Translations under genes and position numbers: made by a program
In this document: positions 37,296-50,329 of the stretch, one piece after another
Numbering within the stretch: the first letter of the stretch is position 1
How the letters are laid out: every line of letters starts with the position of its first letter
Notes under the pieces: model-generated
Told to the model about the DNA's origin: nothing
The model's database searches: none
Seen by the model: the letters and a program-made list of their open reading frames with translations, nothing else
Assembly (NCBI GenBank): GCA_022818135.1
Contig: JAFMSR010000015.1
Location: forward strand, 30,342,193-30,406,192
From: Saxidomus purpurata
Taxonomy: Eukaryota; Mollusca; Bivalvia; Venerida; Veneridae
Direction: 5' to 3'
DNA: 64,000 nt

Positions 37296-38141
37296 GCTCG
37301 ACTATTAGAAGAATAAGGAAGGCTGTTACAGTCACTTTTGCGTCTGCGTTGCAGATTAAGTTAAAGTTTTGAATGCAAGATATTATCATGCTCATTTATA
37401 GGATTTTATACTTCTTTAAAGTATGCAGGGGTATCAGACAGTCAGGGTAGATAAGTCTTGTTTGAATTGAATTCAAATAATGGTTCTTGTTTGACATAGA
37501 AAATTTGGTTTAAGTTTTTGATGCGAGGAAGTATTAGTAACTTCAGTTTAGTCTTTAGCTGTATCAAACAATTATGTTAGTTAATTCCTGAGTAAATCAC
37601 AAGTTACCATTGCTGTAAAAGATTTGAAACATCTTTAATATGTTCAGGGGTCTCAAAGAATCGAAGTAGATTACGCTTGACTAAATTAATTACTAAGTAT
37701 AACCCTTGTTGAAGTTAGAATTTTTTGTTGCATATTTGCATGTTCAGTGATTTAAGAAACCAACGAAGGGCGTCTGATATTCAAGTTAGATAAGTAATGT
37801 ATGAATTTTATTCAAATGTAAATTAGCAAATCTGGTTGGCATACTGTGTAAGGTACTATCATGAACATGCAAGAGACTTTTACGCACATGCTTCAGTAAC
37901 CACTAGTAGGAGTTATTGAAACTTGTTCAGCAATATTGTTCAGGGGCATCAAATAGTTAAATGACAACAAATATTTTTTGAATGTTGTTTTACATGTTTA
38001 AAGTTTTCTAGTTTATACAATGTACTTACAAAATCAAAAGAATTTTCTTTAACTGTTAAGTTAGTATAATTTATTGACAACTATGTTTATTGGTAAACAC
38101 TGAGAATAGCCGAGCATACTGTCTTACGGATATCTCTTGTA
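37296..38141 (+). mobile_element. Helentron-like element, diverged subfamily
   Basis: Left end GCTCGACTATTAGAAGAATA at 37296 and right end AATAGCCGAGCATACTGTC with TCTCTTGTA ending at 38141. The hairpin is decayed. The interior uses the 'atgcaagatattatcatgc' type of unit. Confidence 0.6.
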
Positions 38142-38160
38142 AGTCTTGTACCTTCCCTTT

Positions 38161-39180
38161 TAACTCGATTTTTCGAAGTAAAGGGGAGCTATTCTACTTG
38201 CTTCGGCGTCGTAACACCCCACTTTATTTTAAAACCATTAAAATTATTGCTTTTTTGAAATTTGCACTACTTGTTGATCATCATTTCCTCCATCAACAAA
38301 CAAGAGAACATAACTCTGTGAAGGTTTTTGTCAATTCAAAACTTCGTTGTAGTATTCAAGGATATGAAACAATTAAGTTTGATAACTCTTTGACATAATA
38401 TCTTGCTACTTGTGACCTTTGTTTATACAAATCCTTATTTTGTATTTTGTATTATATATTAAACCAGTGTGGCCATTGAATAACCCAGCGAATTAATGTG
38501 TGTATCTTTGTAAACACTTGGGTTGTCCGAATACTTTGCTGTTTTGCCTGCTTGGTACAAAATTTGGTTAAAGTTTTGCCTGCTAGGTATAACATGCACA
38601 TATCTCAGTAACCGCTTACGAAATTGACTTGAAGTTTGTTAATGGCTTAAGGGATGTCACACAGTCAAGTTAGATAACTCTTGTATTAATTTGATACAAA
38701 TTATGGCCCTTGTTTGACTTTGAAAATTTGGGTAAAGTTTTGCCGGCTAGGTACTATCATGCACATATCTCAGTAACTACTTATTATATTGACGTGAAAC
38801 TTTGTTAATGTTTTAAATGGAGTCACACAGTCAAGACAGATAACTCTTGTACAAATTTAGTTCAAATTATGGCCTTTGTTTGACGTTGAAAATATGGTAA
38901 AAGCTTTGCACGCAAGGTACTTTCATGCACATATCTCAGTAACCACGTATGGTAGTTATAACAAACTTAGTAATGTTCAGGGGTACATTTTGTATCAAAC
39001 ATTTAATTTACCAAAAATTAAATATATAGTGATAGATGTTGACCTTTTTACGATTCAACTTTCCTAGTTTATACTTAATAGTTAGCAGAATTTTGTTTTG
39101 CTATTAAACTGATAAAAGTTTTGTTTTATTAGCAAGCACCCACAATAGTCGAGCTTTCTGTCTTATGGAAGGCTCTTGTT
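38161..39180 (+). mobile_element. Nested or adjacent Helentron-like fragments
   Basis: A left end of the short subfamily (ACTCGATTTTTCGAAGTAAA) begins near 38166. The right end ACAATAGTCGAGC with GGCTCTTGTT closes at 39180. Between them (about 38530-38990) are three units with anchors GTTTTGCC at 38573, GTTTTGCC at 38737 and GCTTTGCA at 38903, giving periods of 164 and 166 bp. The two ends belong to different subfamilies, so this is a chimera or two truncated copies. Confidence 0.55.
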
Positions 39181-42100
39181 AGTTTCGTTGATAGAAGTTT
39201 TCGCTGTAAATTTCGCATGTAAAACTGTAAGCCCAATTTTTACATCAAACGCCAGTTTTCTATCAACAGTAGGCAATAAAAATCTGGCAGAAAGTTGAAT
39301 GTGTCAGATCTCAGGTGAATTGTTTGGTTTAACAGCTTTGAAAATGCAGTAAATGTTTTATCAATAATCTGTTCATGTTATTGTCTGGATAAAACTAAAG
39401 AAAAAAAATAATTCAAGGTCGAACCAAGGTGTTAAGGATATTGTTTTGACGAGTTTCTAACTCGTTTTAGGTATTAAGTTGAACAAGTTAAATTTCTGTA
39501 CTTTTTGACTATACAGTAGTTACCTTTTCACCCGCGTACAGCAACTGTTCACAGCCGAGGCCATGTGTCTACCGTCTCAAAAGTGCGTCCCTCAGTGACA
39601 AATGTTATTGTTTATCGTAATGGTTTTCTAACTGGCGTCCTTCGTCCTCACCAAGCACTACGCTGTATTTCTTTGTTGTTTTGTAGATTTCCTGGACTTA
39701 CCAGTACCCATTGCATGTACTGATATTCTGCTCTGTATTGTTGAGATCTGGATTTATTTCTCTGACATTCCACACAGACACAGAAGTTTCATTTACATGT
39801 GTATGTCGCTTTTTGAATATTTTCCACCAAAATCTCCGGAGAGTTGTGTTGTCTGTAACATGGCATTTGTAATGAATTAGGTTGGCCAAGTATTCGGGGT
39901 AGTTAACCTGTACTGTAAATAATAGTTATTTACTTTTTGAAAGATGAAACTTCGATTTAAAAACGGAATTTAAAAAATGATTTCTTTCTTTCGTGTTGTG
40001 TTAAACGCAGTCGAAAGGTTAATAAATATTATTTTGTTTTGTTTTTCTATGTAAACAGCAAACTTTGAACAGACATTTAGTATTTCTGAACTTGAGAAAA
40101 TTATTTCCGTTTTCTTGTTGTGCTTGACGTTTGAATATAGAAAACAGAGGCATCCGTTGCAGCTTATGTCTTTTTGCATGATATTTGACATCCTCACACA
40201 GCCGTGGACACTTAACTAGATTAGTCCAGTGAAAAGTTGAATGCCTTTGACACATAACCACGTACTTCCATTTAGGACTTCGTGTCAAAATAATAGAATC
40301 TTTCGTCTTTTCTGTCATTGGTCGGAGACATGACGATCCGTTAACAAAGAGACTTTGAGATGGAGAGAAGTAAACCTTCATTCATGCTTGATGTAAGTAA
40401 TGCTGTGCCCACTTAAAGAAATAACGCGTAAATCTGTTTACCTTTATAATCATTTTATCGTGGTTGTAAAAAAAGATAAATGTATGCTATCAATTTTCGT
40501 CTAATAAACTGAATCACATCTTCTTTTCAGTAATTAATGTTGCTCTATTTAGGGAATTTCGGTATTTGTAATGAAAGAGAGGTTTTTTTTTTCATTTCTG
40601 GTGAGAAATCGTTTCGCGTTTGAAAAGAATGTGTGTATTGTGTGGCAACAAGACGTACATATACCGTGCTGAAAATTTGTATTCTATATTGGAAACCAAT
40701 TTGCAACATTACAAAAAGAAAACGAAAAGATAACGAAATGAATGAATATGTAAATTTTTGTTCTCCTGTATTCCTTGCATTTTCATTGTATTGATTCTTG
40801 CTGAATTGTTTCGAGTATTTGAATAGTTTTATACGTCCGAAACTACCAAGATAGATAAAAAAGTCAGAGTAACTGAAGAATGACCTACAAAAGCTGCTCG
40901 TTTTTTTCTGAAACATTTAGTACTTCAATTTTGAACAGATGCATTTAGTTTTAACATCATAATCGGTGAAGGGCTTTTTGGAGATTACATTTTCATAACG
41001 TTACCTGGTTAAGGAAATATGAATCAACATTAAAGTTAAAATGTTCACGCTTTACTGCCGTTTGATGAATAACGCACAAGAGGAATTAACTTAAACAGCA
41101 AGTAAAGCTAGATCCAACTTTAACGTTACATTTTCATTTTGACTTCAATCTGTACGATATAGATTAAACATTTACAACAACATGTTACACAACCGATCAT
41201 GGTTTATTAAGGCGATGGTAAGATAGAGATGTAATTTCATATGTATCTTGAAATGTTTGGTTTCATTTGTCCCTACTGTGTGTTTAAGTGCAAAGCAAAT
41301 AATAAGATCAAATCCAACGCGCAAGACCATAGCAAAAAGAAGAAAAACTTTTAATGATATGAATAAATAATTATGTAAGTTCTATTCTCGTCTGTTCTCC
41401 AATATAGCTAGATAATTAAATGTACTTTAGATAGATTACCTGAATGATTTTATAGTCCGAATCTGAAATATTAAGGCATGAAAATAAAATAATTTCAAAG
41501 TAATCTACTGGATTTGTCATAAATGGTAATAATGCAAAAAGCAATATTTTCGGTGAATACCATGTGCAAAGGTTGATACATGAATCAAAAGAAGAAATAG
41601 AAACATCTTCTGTGAAATTGTTTAGGCTTCTAAATAAAGCAATTAGCAAATACCCGTGAAGTACTGTCAGAGGTTGATTAAACGAAAGGCATTAAGTTCT
41701 TTGCGTTACTGCTTTCTGTCACACCGATGCTACTTATGTCTTTAACTATTGTATTTTACTAATTAAGTGTTTCAATGGCCGTTATAACACATTACTAGAA
41801 ATGATTTGTAACATGCGCAAGCTTTTTCTCCTCTGTTTTTTTTTTTCTTTTTTTTTTTGGTAATATGTGTAACAAATTGTTTCAAATCTGTCAATAATTT
41901 TACATCTCCAAAGCTGCAATATACATGTAATCCATCAAATTGAAAGACTTGCATTAGTTATTTTCAAGCTTCCGATTTATACTTCTTATCCAATAAATAT
42001 GGAATGGGTCTCGAGAGCGTTTAATCTAAGTTGTAAGAACTTGTTGCGCAATCGAGAAAAAATAAATTAGTATAAATTAATAATTTCGATATTATAGTAA

Positions 42101-45059
42101 CTTCATTATCATTTAAGGACTTTCGGAAGAAGAAATTTAGAAAAAAGTAGTATTGACTTCTTCAAATTGCTTTCAATATTCTAAAACAAGAGATTGAATG
42201 GAAATATTACAGTCTTTGGTACACCAATAAAATAACATCTTCTCTATATTTACATATTCATGCCGACAACTGTCTGTTGCATCGAAATTAGTTTCTTTTA
42301 TCATTTACGTCAATATGGTACCACGCGATCTTGATGAATTAAGGCTGTAATACGATAACTGCTTCGCTTCACATATATGCTGTAATATTCTGTTTTCATT
42401 GTCTATATTGTAAAATGAAGTCCAAAGCAAATAAACTGATTAATTGTTTTAGATAGCAATGCCATACCTAAATATATATCTGTTATATGGATGATGTTAC
42501 TGCATTAAACGGATCTCGCCGCTGCCTACGTAAATGAATTCTTTTAATTCAAAGTCAATTGAAATTACAAGCGTGCCAAAACTAAGCATTCACCATGTGT
42601 AATATGTCAGCAGATAACCACTATTGCAGGTCGGGTGACAATCCAATGTGATAAAGCTTGCAGCTTCTCACAAAATGAACGTTGAATTGACATTAAGCTA
42701 TCCTTCGTTGATTGTTGTGTGTTTACATAAAAGGCCCAAACTATCTCAGATAAAGGTATTGGAGAGAGTTCGGGTTATACTTTAAGAACAAAATTATCGA
42801 AATGATAATAGTACTACAGATTCCAAAACGATTACTGGAATCGTTGTTTTTATTGACCATAGTTGCGAACAAAAGTCTCGAGAGGGTGTCGGGAGTCTGA
42901 ATAGACGGTGCATTTTTCGTTTCTTTTAAGGTTCATTGAGCTGTTATTACAACTTTCGTTTTTGTTATGTTTTCAAAAATAACTAAAGATAATTTGAGAT
43001 GGTCTTATCAGTTGTAATCAGTCGGGATAAGCTTGTAGTTTTGAATCTGTATGTAAAATGCTTAACGCCCAACTTGTTTCAAGGTGCGTTCGTGTTGTTG
43101 CTCAGTTGTTACCATTCAATGTTTTGAAATTAACGAAGACTATTGTATTAACAGCAATAAATCCAAATTTCCAAAGTTTTGCAAATATGTAGCTAAATTA
43201 ATGTACAGATTTACATTTGCAAATTTGTAAAGAAAGCCCTTTCCGCTGAGGATTGTGGAGGATTGTGAGTTATTACCGGGACCATTCATCATAGAATTGT
43301 TATGTATTTATGCAAGACGGAAGAATGCCTCGACATGGAATATTGTTTAAACAAAACATATTAATTTTTGGATTGAATTTGCTTTGATACCACTTCAGTT
43401 CTCAGAAAGTTACCATTAGCCTTTCTGTTCAACATTTTAGACTTGCCTGTCTTGCCATTTAAATGTTCTGTGGTGACAAAAATGTTTGCAAGATTTTACA
43501 TGTTACTTGAAGGAAGTTACATTTGTATATTGTTTCTTGTGCTGTTTTTCTCAATGATTTAGAGCCATTTTTCTCATATATTTGTCTGGGTTTAAGGCAT
43601 TGTTCGAATACGGTCTGTCTCTTCAAGATGGCAATCTTAACTATTTTTCCCTCTTTTGCGGCTCAGTCAGTGTGTCATATAGATACTACTTTCGTAAGTT
43701 TTGGCTATACTGCACAACTATGAAAGAATAATTGTTTCATTTAACTTCAATTTGAATGTCAATAACGTATTCAATTTTTTAATCAAAGTTTTTTCTTAAT
43801 ACATGTATTACTCTAACAGAAGTGTGACAAAAGCGGAAAGTTTGTTTTGTTATATTAAGAAATCTCGAAAACAGATAAGTAAGACAGTCATCATCAATAA
43901 CTTTACGACAATTTTTAGATACTGTTAATTTCTAGAGATGAATGTATAATATCTAAAATTTCAGGCATTTCTTTCAGTTAGTCTTACTTGTATTTCGTAA
44001 AAGGAGTCAGTAGTATATTAAAGACTCATAAACAGCCAACCATTATCTTTCAGTTTTTTATTCTAGGACAAACACATACCACACTTATGCAGAAAATCGT
44101 ACACTTTCCGACAAATACATTGCATGAGTAACAAATCTCATTCAATAAAAAGGGAATGTCAAGTTTCGTAGGATAACAATGTAGTTTTCCCACTTGACTA
44201 GACTCAGAAATGATTTTTTCCACTATCCCTACCATTCAGGCTGTTATCTGTATCGCTTGATGTCACTGACCCGTAGGCGATTAGAACAGCCATTCCAGGA
44301 ATTTAATATGAACGCGCTCAGATTGGTTCATTTGTGGAAGAAAAGCAATCTTCCCTGAAGTCATAATGAATAAATTTATTTTAAGGAATGTTGTAATTTT
44401 GTCGGATATATTTTGATAATTTGTGTGTCTAGCCGAATTTCTGACTACAATTTCGATGAATTGACCATAATTTTGTACAATATAGCTTGCAGATATGTTT
44501 ATAATCGAAAAATTAGGTCACTCCAACCGAACTTAAGCAAATCCGTCTCGATTCATAAAAATGAAAATAGGTTATTACGCTAAAGGCAATAAATACCGAT
44601 CTGCCTGTTATAGATTGAGTCTAGAAGCAAACATACTAAAATCTAAAACTAGTGGCAACAAAAACAATAACGATGACATCATCAACAAAGAAAGCACCAC
44701 AAATACGCAATGGTGTTATTTTTTGTCATCACCTTGATAAACCGTTTTAGAGCAAGCATCATCATCCATCAGAGTATCGGGTAATATTGCAAGCCCTGGT
44801 CAACATACCCATTTGGTAGTCCGTCAACAATAACCAATGTGACTATTAGTGCTTCATTATGTGCTCAAAGTCATGACTCGGGGCCAAGCTCTTTTAGGTG
44901 CTTTTCTTTCAAACTATATACTAAAACTACATACATTTTGTTCTAAAAAATTTCAGTCTGTCGTTAGAATTTCTGATTTTAAGTTTTCATTCTTCTTCAA
45001 ACAGTATAAACAAAAAGTTTGCCACAAGCAGTTTTCTAAAAATATATTTATATATATAT
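39181..45059. other. Intron sequence, nothing recognised
   Basis: The longest stretch without an assigned repeat. Minus-strand frames of 120 and 123 codons (40019-40381, 40545-40916) have no motif or splice support. An imperfect inverted repeat (GTTGATAGAA/TTCTATCAAC, about 39188-39266) is present. Confidence 0.4.
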
Positions 45060-45064
45060 TTTAG

Positions 45065-45655
45065 GTCGACTTTGAATCTTGGTTAAATATTTCGTACCTG
45101 TCCACTTTTTGACAGAACAGTTTGATATATTGCTTTGAAAGTTAGAATAATTGTTAACCATCTTGATTCTCAAACACAAGCAGGAGAAGGTAACTCTGTC
45201 AACAATTTCATTTGAATTATGGCCCTTTACGACTTTTCAATCAAATTTCAAAATTGTCGTTCTTTTGTTCACTTGTTGACTTTTCCATTTGAGATATTAA
45301 TTTTAAAAATGAAATACTTTTGTACCATTATGACACCTGTCTGTAAGCAAGAGAACATAACTCTGTGAAAATGTTTCGAGATTTGCACTTAAAAATTTCT
45401 AGTTAAAGTATCGTGTGCAACAGGGTGCAACTGGCACTGTCATGCACATATATCATTAACCACTTGAAATATTGATTTAAAACTTTGCTGTAGTATTCAG
45501 GGATATCAAACAATTAAGTGTTATCAGACACTTAATATCTTGCTGCTTGTGGCCCTTGTTTAAACACATCCTGGGGGGGGGTTACTGACAAAATTTTGTT
45601 TTATTGACAAGCACTTAAAACAGTCAAGCGTGCTGTCCTACTGACAGCTCTTGTT
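45065..45655 (+). mobile_element. Helentron-like element, 5' truncated
   Basis: Right end CAGTCAAGCGTGCTGTCCTA with hairpin GCTGTC-CTACT-GACAGC and TCTTGTT ending at 45655. The interior matches 30633-31053 and 35270-36078. The left end is only suggested by GTCGACTTTG at 45065. Confidence 0.6.
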
Positions 45656-46230
45656 TCTAAAACCTTTCAGTATGTCGTGAAAGTTTCTAATATCAAATTT
45701 TGATTCTTGTAAAGATTAAATCGGAATCAAAGTCTGCCTTCAACAAAGATGGTATCGCTCGCTGCTAGGAAGAATAAGACGATAACCCATCCGGCAACGT
45801 GTGGCTTGCCAAATTGTAAGGCCGATCTTATTAGCGACGTCAATGCAAAGTATTGGTGTATTTTATGGCAATTTTGGTCAACATGTACCTTTACCATTCG
45901 TCTGACGTGAACAGTTGTTTGATATTAATATTGTACACATTTCTCTCACTTGTTACATGTTCGATTGATTCAACTTATTATTAAACTTCAAAATTAATAC
46001 GACTTGTAGTTTCAGTCGTTGAAAGATCAAGTTGCAGCCAATCTATGTATTTTTGTAGCCTCACGAAGAAGAAATATCAAACTTTGCAATTGGATAACCT
46101 TTCAGTTTCCGATTATACTTATAAGTAGCACGTATAGCTTCTCTTTACTGCATGTTAACAGGCTTTCCCGATTGGCATTGGACATGGACATACTTTTCCG
46201 TTTATAAATGTTACCATGTTTTTTTTCCAG
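45656..46230. other. Intron 3' part
   Basis: Nothing recognised before the T8-CCAG acceptor at 46221-46230. Confidence 0.5.
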
Positions 46231-47597
46231 GTTATTGGCCGCTGAATGTTGCTCTCTGTGATCTATATGTTACGTCAGACGTTTTGATGTGTACGTCATC
46301 AATTTTACACCTTTGCACAATATCTTTGGAACGATTTCTTGCAATACGTAGCCCATTGATGTCACGGACAAGGACTAAAACAACGACTAGAATAAAGATC
46401 CTGCTCGTTTATCTTCTTGCCCTAGCAATAAGCAGCCCAATTATGATACTTGGCATTGTAAATGAGAAGAATATATTGAATGGAAACCAATGCGTGCTAA
46501 GTAATAAGCATTTTATAATATACGGAAGTGTAAGCGCTTTTTACATTCCCTTAGGGATCATGGGGATTTTGTTTGGTTTAACGATACATCTTCTGAGAGC
46601 AAAATCGAAAATGTGTCTTCCCAACGATAGTAAGGATGGAGAAATAATAATGAGGAGATTTAGAAGTAGCGGTACGATAAGCTTCAGGAAACGTTTTAAA
46701 GCTGCACAAAAGGAACAGTGCCATAGACCACTATCACCAGGTGGGAAAACTGATTATTTTGAACGTCAGCAATCTACAACAAGCAGTACTTCATCTGAAC
46801 GAATTGACCAGCTGAAACCATTGTTTTACAATGAAACAGATAAATCAGACTCTAGTTCTTCAAGAAGTGGAAGTCCGGTCTCACCACTGACAAGTTCTCC
46901 CGATAGTTGCACCGCAGATACACCAACTTCACCAGATTATCGTCTGCATTTCGATAATTTACGTCAGCAGAGCATTCCCGAAGATGAGCTCTATGATACG
47001 GGTACTAGCAACGCTGTCCAACGCTCATTTTCAGAAGAAAGAGCGATTGTACATGATCAGTCAACAACTAATCAAAAGCATAGTGACATGAACGATAACG
47101 AAACTGTTCAACCTGCAGTAACGAAGACATTCAGTGCGCCATCAAGGTTACATGAATTAGTTAAAAAACATCACGTGCTAGGCTCTTTACGATCTTCTAA
47201 CAGTTTCATGTCCAAAAAAGACTCACTCAAACAGAAACAGGATAAAAATACCGTGAGAACAGAGCAGAAAGCGAGTAAAACATTAGGAATCTTATTTGGT
47301 TGTTTTGTATTTTGCTGGGGACCATTTTTCATTGTGAATCTTCTTACAGCAATATGTGATCCATGCACTTTCGACCATCTGATGGTTACAATATTTGTTC
47401 AGTTGGGATACGTGTCAAGTACGCTTAACCCTATAATATACACAGTTTTTAACAGAACTTTCAGAACAACTATTATCAAACTTATGAAATGCCAGTATAA
47501 ACGTGTTCAGAAGTCGATGAGAATCAAAGCTATATGCGTGGGGGTAAGTTACAGTATTCCAGAGCGAAAGGGTGCTGATGCGCAAATACCCTTGTGA
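46231..47597 (+). CDS. Divergent 5-HT2-like aminergic GPCR, exon 2 (ECL1 to C-terminus)
   Basis: Encodes residues 91-545. TM3 (about 100-128): C100, D107 (3.32, the amine counter-ion) and E124-R125-F126 where DRY is usual. TM4 (about 144-166): Y151 in place of the conserved Trp. C178 in ECL2 can pair with C100. TM5 (about 184-212): S190, A193, P197 and F205 at the usual Tyr 5.58. ICL3 (about 213-434) is very long and Ser/Thr/Pro-rich, ending TEQKASKTLG as in 5-HT2 receptors. TM6: C452-W453-G454-P455-F456-F457. ECL3: C466/C469. TM7: Q481 where Trp 7.40 is usual, Y484, N490-P-I-I-Y494. Helix 8 ends in KCQYK with a possible palmitoylated C511. Family knowledge points to Gq-coupled serotonin signalling; the ligand is inferred. 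Other aminergic receptors are less likely given the TM5-TM7 match. Stop TGA at 47595. Confidence 0.95.
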
Positions 47598-50329
47598 GAC
47601 ACGTTATCTAAAATTTTACAGTAGCGTTTTCTTGAATAGAAATTATGCACACACATTTAATAAAATAGCAGGTATGCCCGTTAGTTACAGTTAACTTTGT
47701 TTCCGGAAAAGATCGACGCATCTGAAAACCAGCTGCTCGTGTTGTTAGTTTGCAATAGTATAGCGACGATGTGAAAGACATAGATGCATTCACGCTTGCT
47801 GTTTCAGGAGAAAAACTAATTTACAAGACATGTGGTTTCATATAGGCTGAAAACTAAAAAAGGAGTGAATAATGCAGCCCAACGCTTAGACTGTAGTCAT
47901 ACACGCATGTTGTTGAACTATGTACGAGTGAAATACCGTCCTTTTAGGTACAAATGTATTATCCTAAACAAACGTGAAAAGACAGAACAAGTGGCATGTA
48001 TATGCAGATAAGTCTTCAATAATCACAATAATAGTCATTTAAGCATTGTAAAGCCCTAAACAAGTGGTTTCTTAAGTTAATACAGTTCGGACAAGCTTTT
48101 TTCAAAAGACCAAGCTAGATTCCATCCAAATGTAAAAACCTCGAAATAAGTTAATTTCATTTCTATCATTTGTTTCATCCTTCTACACTGAACAAAGTGG
48201 CTCTTGACATCACTCAATAATTCCATGGTTTAAAGAACTTAAGATATACCAAAAATTCTGCACTTGAAAGGGTTGAAAGCGGAACACTTTGTTAATTTTG
48301 AAGAAATATGTTTATGGAATATTTCTTTTCATATTTTTATTAATTCTTTATTTGGCACATGTTTTTTGTTTACAGTATCCGTATAAACTTTACCATAAGG
48401 TTGTGTATTAAGTAGAAATTTGTTTTGGTTTAAGTTAAGTGCTACAACAGTTTATAAACCTTAAATCGGAGCTCTGAAAATAATTTAAAATTTGATGTCT
48501 ATCTTGTATGTTCAGACCAATAAGACATAAAATGAGCACTGGACTGTTAATGTAAGAGCAGCCAAATAAATTTACAATGGTGATTATAGATGCAAGCTTG
48601 TTCTGACGCTGACATTTTCACTTTCTAAAGTAAAGAATAGTTTTGCCAATATCTTTATGGACATGTTGGCAGTGTTAGTTATTTTAATGTTTAGTTTATT
48701 GAGAGTAACATCATTTTTACTACGCATTGCCTTAAGCCAAACATAACATGCTGGTGCTTTCACAAATTGACATTTAACCTGATTTTGTCAATACAAATTC
48801 AATTAGCTGTGTAAACAATCAGTTCAGGAATCAAAATAGGGTGTTCAGTCTGAAGTCATGTTGGTTTATAATTGCATTTGATTCATGAAAGTTCAGCAAG
48901 GACCCATATTTAGTCATGCATGCAGCACTACATAAAATATCCATACTTATCAGCCCCCAAAATGTCTGAATTTATTATGCCCTATACACTTTATGATTAA
49001 ATTTTGATTTTTTGTTTCTTACTTTTATTTCAACATTTGCATTTTGTAAGTTAAGATCTGCTGGAGTTACTGTGTTCATATTGTTGTTTTTCATTTAAGT
49101 TTACTTCAATTCCATCACGAACCTTAAATATTTATTTTAGTGTAACTTTTGAATGTATTTTTTATCAAAATTCTAACACACTTGCAGCAGTTTCTAAATG
49201 ATATATTAACATTATACGTTTTTTTTTGTCTCTTTGATGGTCCTCCAAATGACTTGCGGACATGTCAAGATATATTTTAAATAGTTTACACTAGCAAGTC
49301 GTTTTCTTACTAAAAAGTAACATGATATACTGACAAGAAATAAAATTTGATTTGATTTGATGTGTGACAAATTATTGTCATAATTTGTACATTTTCAACG
49401 AAGTTGTTGTTGGTTTAGTTTTTAAAGTTTGTTTTTTAGATGTCAAAGCTATCAGTTTCAGATCTGGAACACATGTATGGTAACAATTACGACTATTTAT
49501 AAACGATAAAGTATATTTGGTGCTACATAATTCCACTGATAATTGTCCTTAAAAAACATTTTGAATCGAGATCAGTTTTTCAAAATTTGTCCAGACAATG
49601 CTTGTTAACTATTACAAGTTTGTAAAAAGGATGTAACATTTTGACATATTACATAAACCTGTCATGAAGTTTTGGAACTTAAGATATTGTTAATTTTTTT
49701 TTGTCTTTTGTCAACTTAGGACTTGTGTTTTGCACTCAAACCGTTCATTTCATTTGTCCTTAAGAGATAAAGCACTTTGGTGTTCTAATACGTTCAAATC
49801 AAGGTACAATGTAGTTGATCTCTAAACACAAGAAGCTGACTCTCCTCAGTACTAACTGTTCAGAGATTAATTGGTCTTAGGGAATTGTTTAATTACCTTA
49901 GAACAAAAAAGCTAAAGAATAAAGGTGCACGGATAATCTGAATTATACGTGCCTCATAGTTCTTTGAAGTTGAGCCTTATGTGAATGTGTTTAATTAACA
50001 AGACAAACATTCTAATAGAGAACCCATTATACCTTAAAATTTCAATGATGTTATTAACGTATAGCAAACGTAATAATAATGTCATTCTTCTATCTGATGC
50101 AACATCAATAGGAATCTTTGAAATCTCAGCCTAAGGTAATGCTTGACCAGTGCATTTCATTCGCCAAAATTTTCAAACGTTTTTATCATAATATAGAAAC
50201 TTATATATTTTGGGAAGGTATATATTCAGTGTCTACAGGAATAAAACTTATTACCAATGACCGCTACAGCCCCCCCCCCCCCAAAAAAAACCCCTAAAAA
50301 CATTAAACATCTCTTGTTACGTAATAACT
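47598..50329 (+). other. 3' UTR and downstream region of the receptor
   Basis: Poly(A)-signal hexamers AATAAA occur at 47659-47664 (62 bp past the stop), 48565-48570 and 49339-49344; which one is used cannot be told. The last is followed by a short TTTGA repeat. A C/A homopolymer pair lies at about 50270-50290. No other gene was seen. Confidence 0.5.

Larger units (their letters stand above)
18977..46230 (+). other. 27,254-bp phase-1 intron of the receptor gene
   Basis: Begins GTGAGT and ends in a T8-CCAG acceptor immediately before 46231. The codon for Gly91 is split (G|GT). It falls between TM2 and ECL1. The intron carries mobile elements (separate entries) and no convincing internal exon. 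The open frame continuing 78 bp upstream of exon 2 is intronic. Confidence 0.9.

Noticed and set aside
39687..39870. Possible plus-strand exon after TTTGTTGTTTTGTAG
   Set aside because: The acceptor shape is good and about 60 codons are open, but there is no donor and no recognisable protein, and the receptor join needs no exon here.
40019..40916. Two minus-strand frames of 120 and 123 codons
   Set aside because: No recognisable domain, low-complexity (Phe/Ser/Lys-rich) readings and no splice context; frames of this length are expected by chance in this much AT-rich sequence.
46152..46230. Upstream extension of the receptor exon 2 frame with an earlier ATG
   Set aside because: It lies before the T8-CCAG acceptor and has no receptor similarity; joining exon 1 to 46231 gives a gapless TM2-ECL1-TM3.
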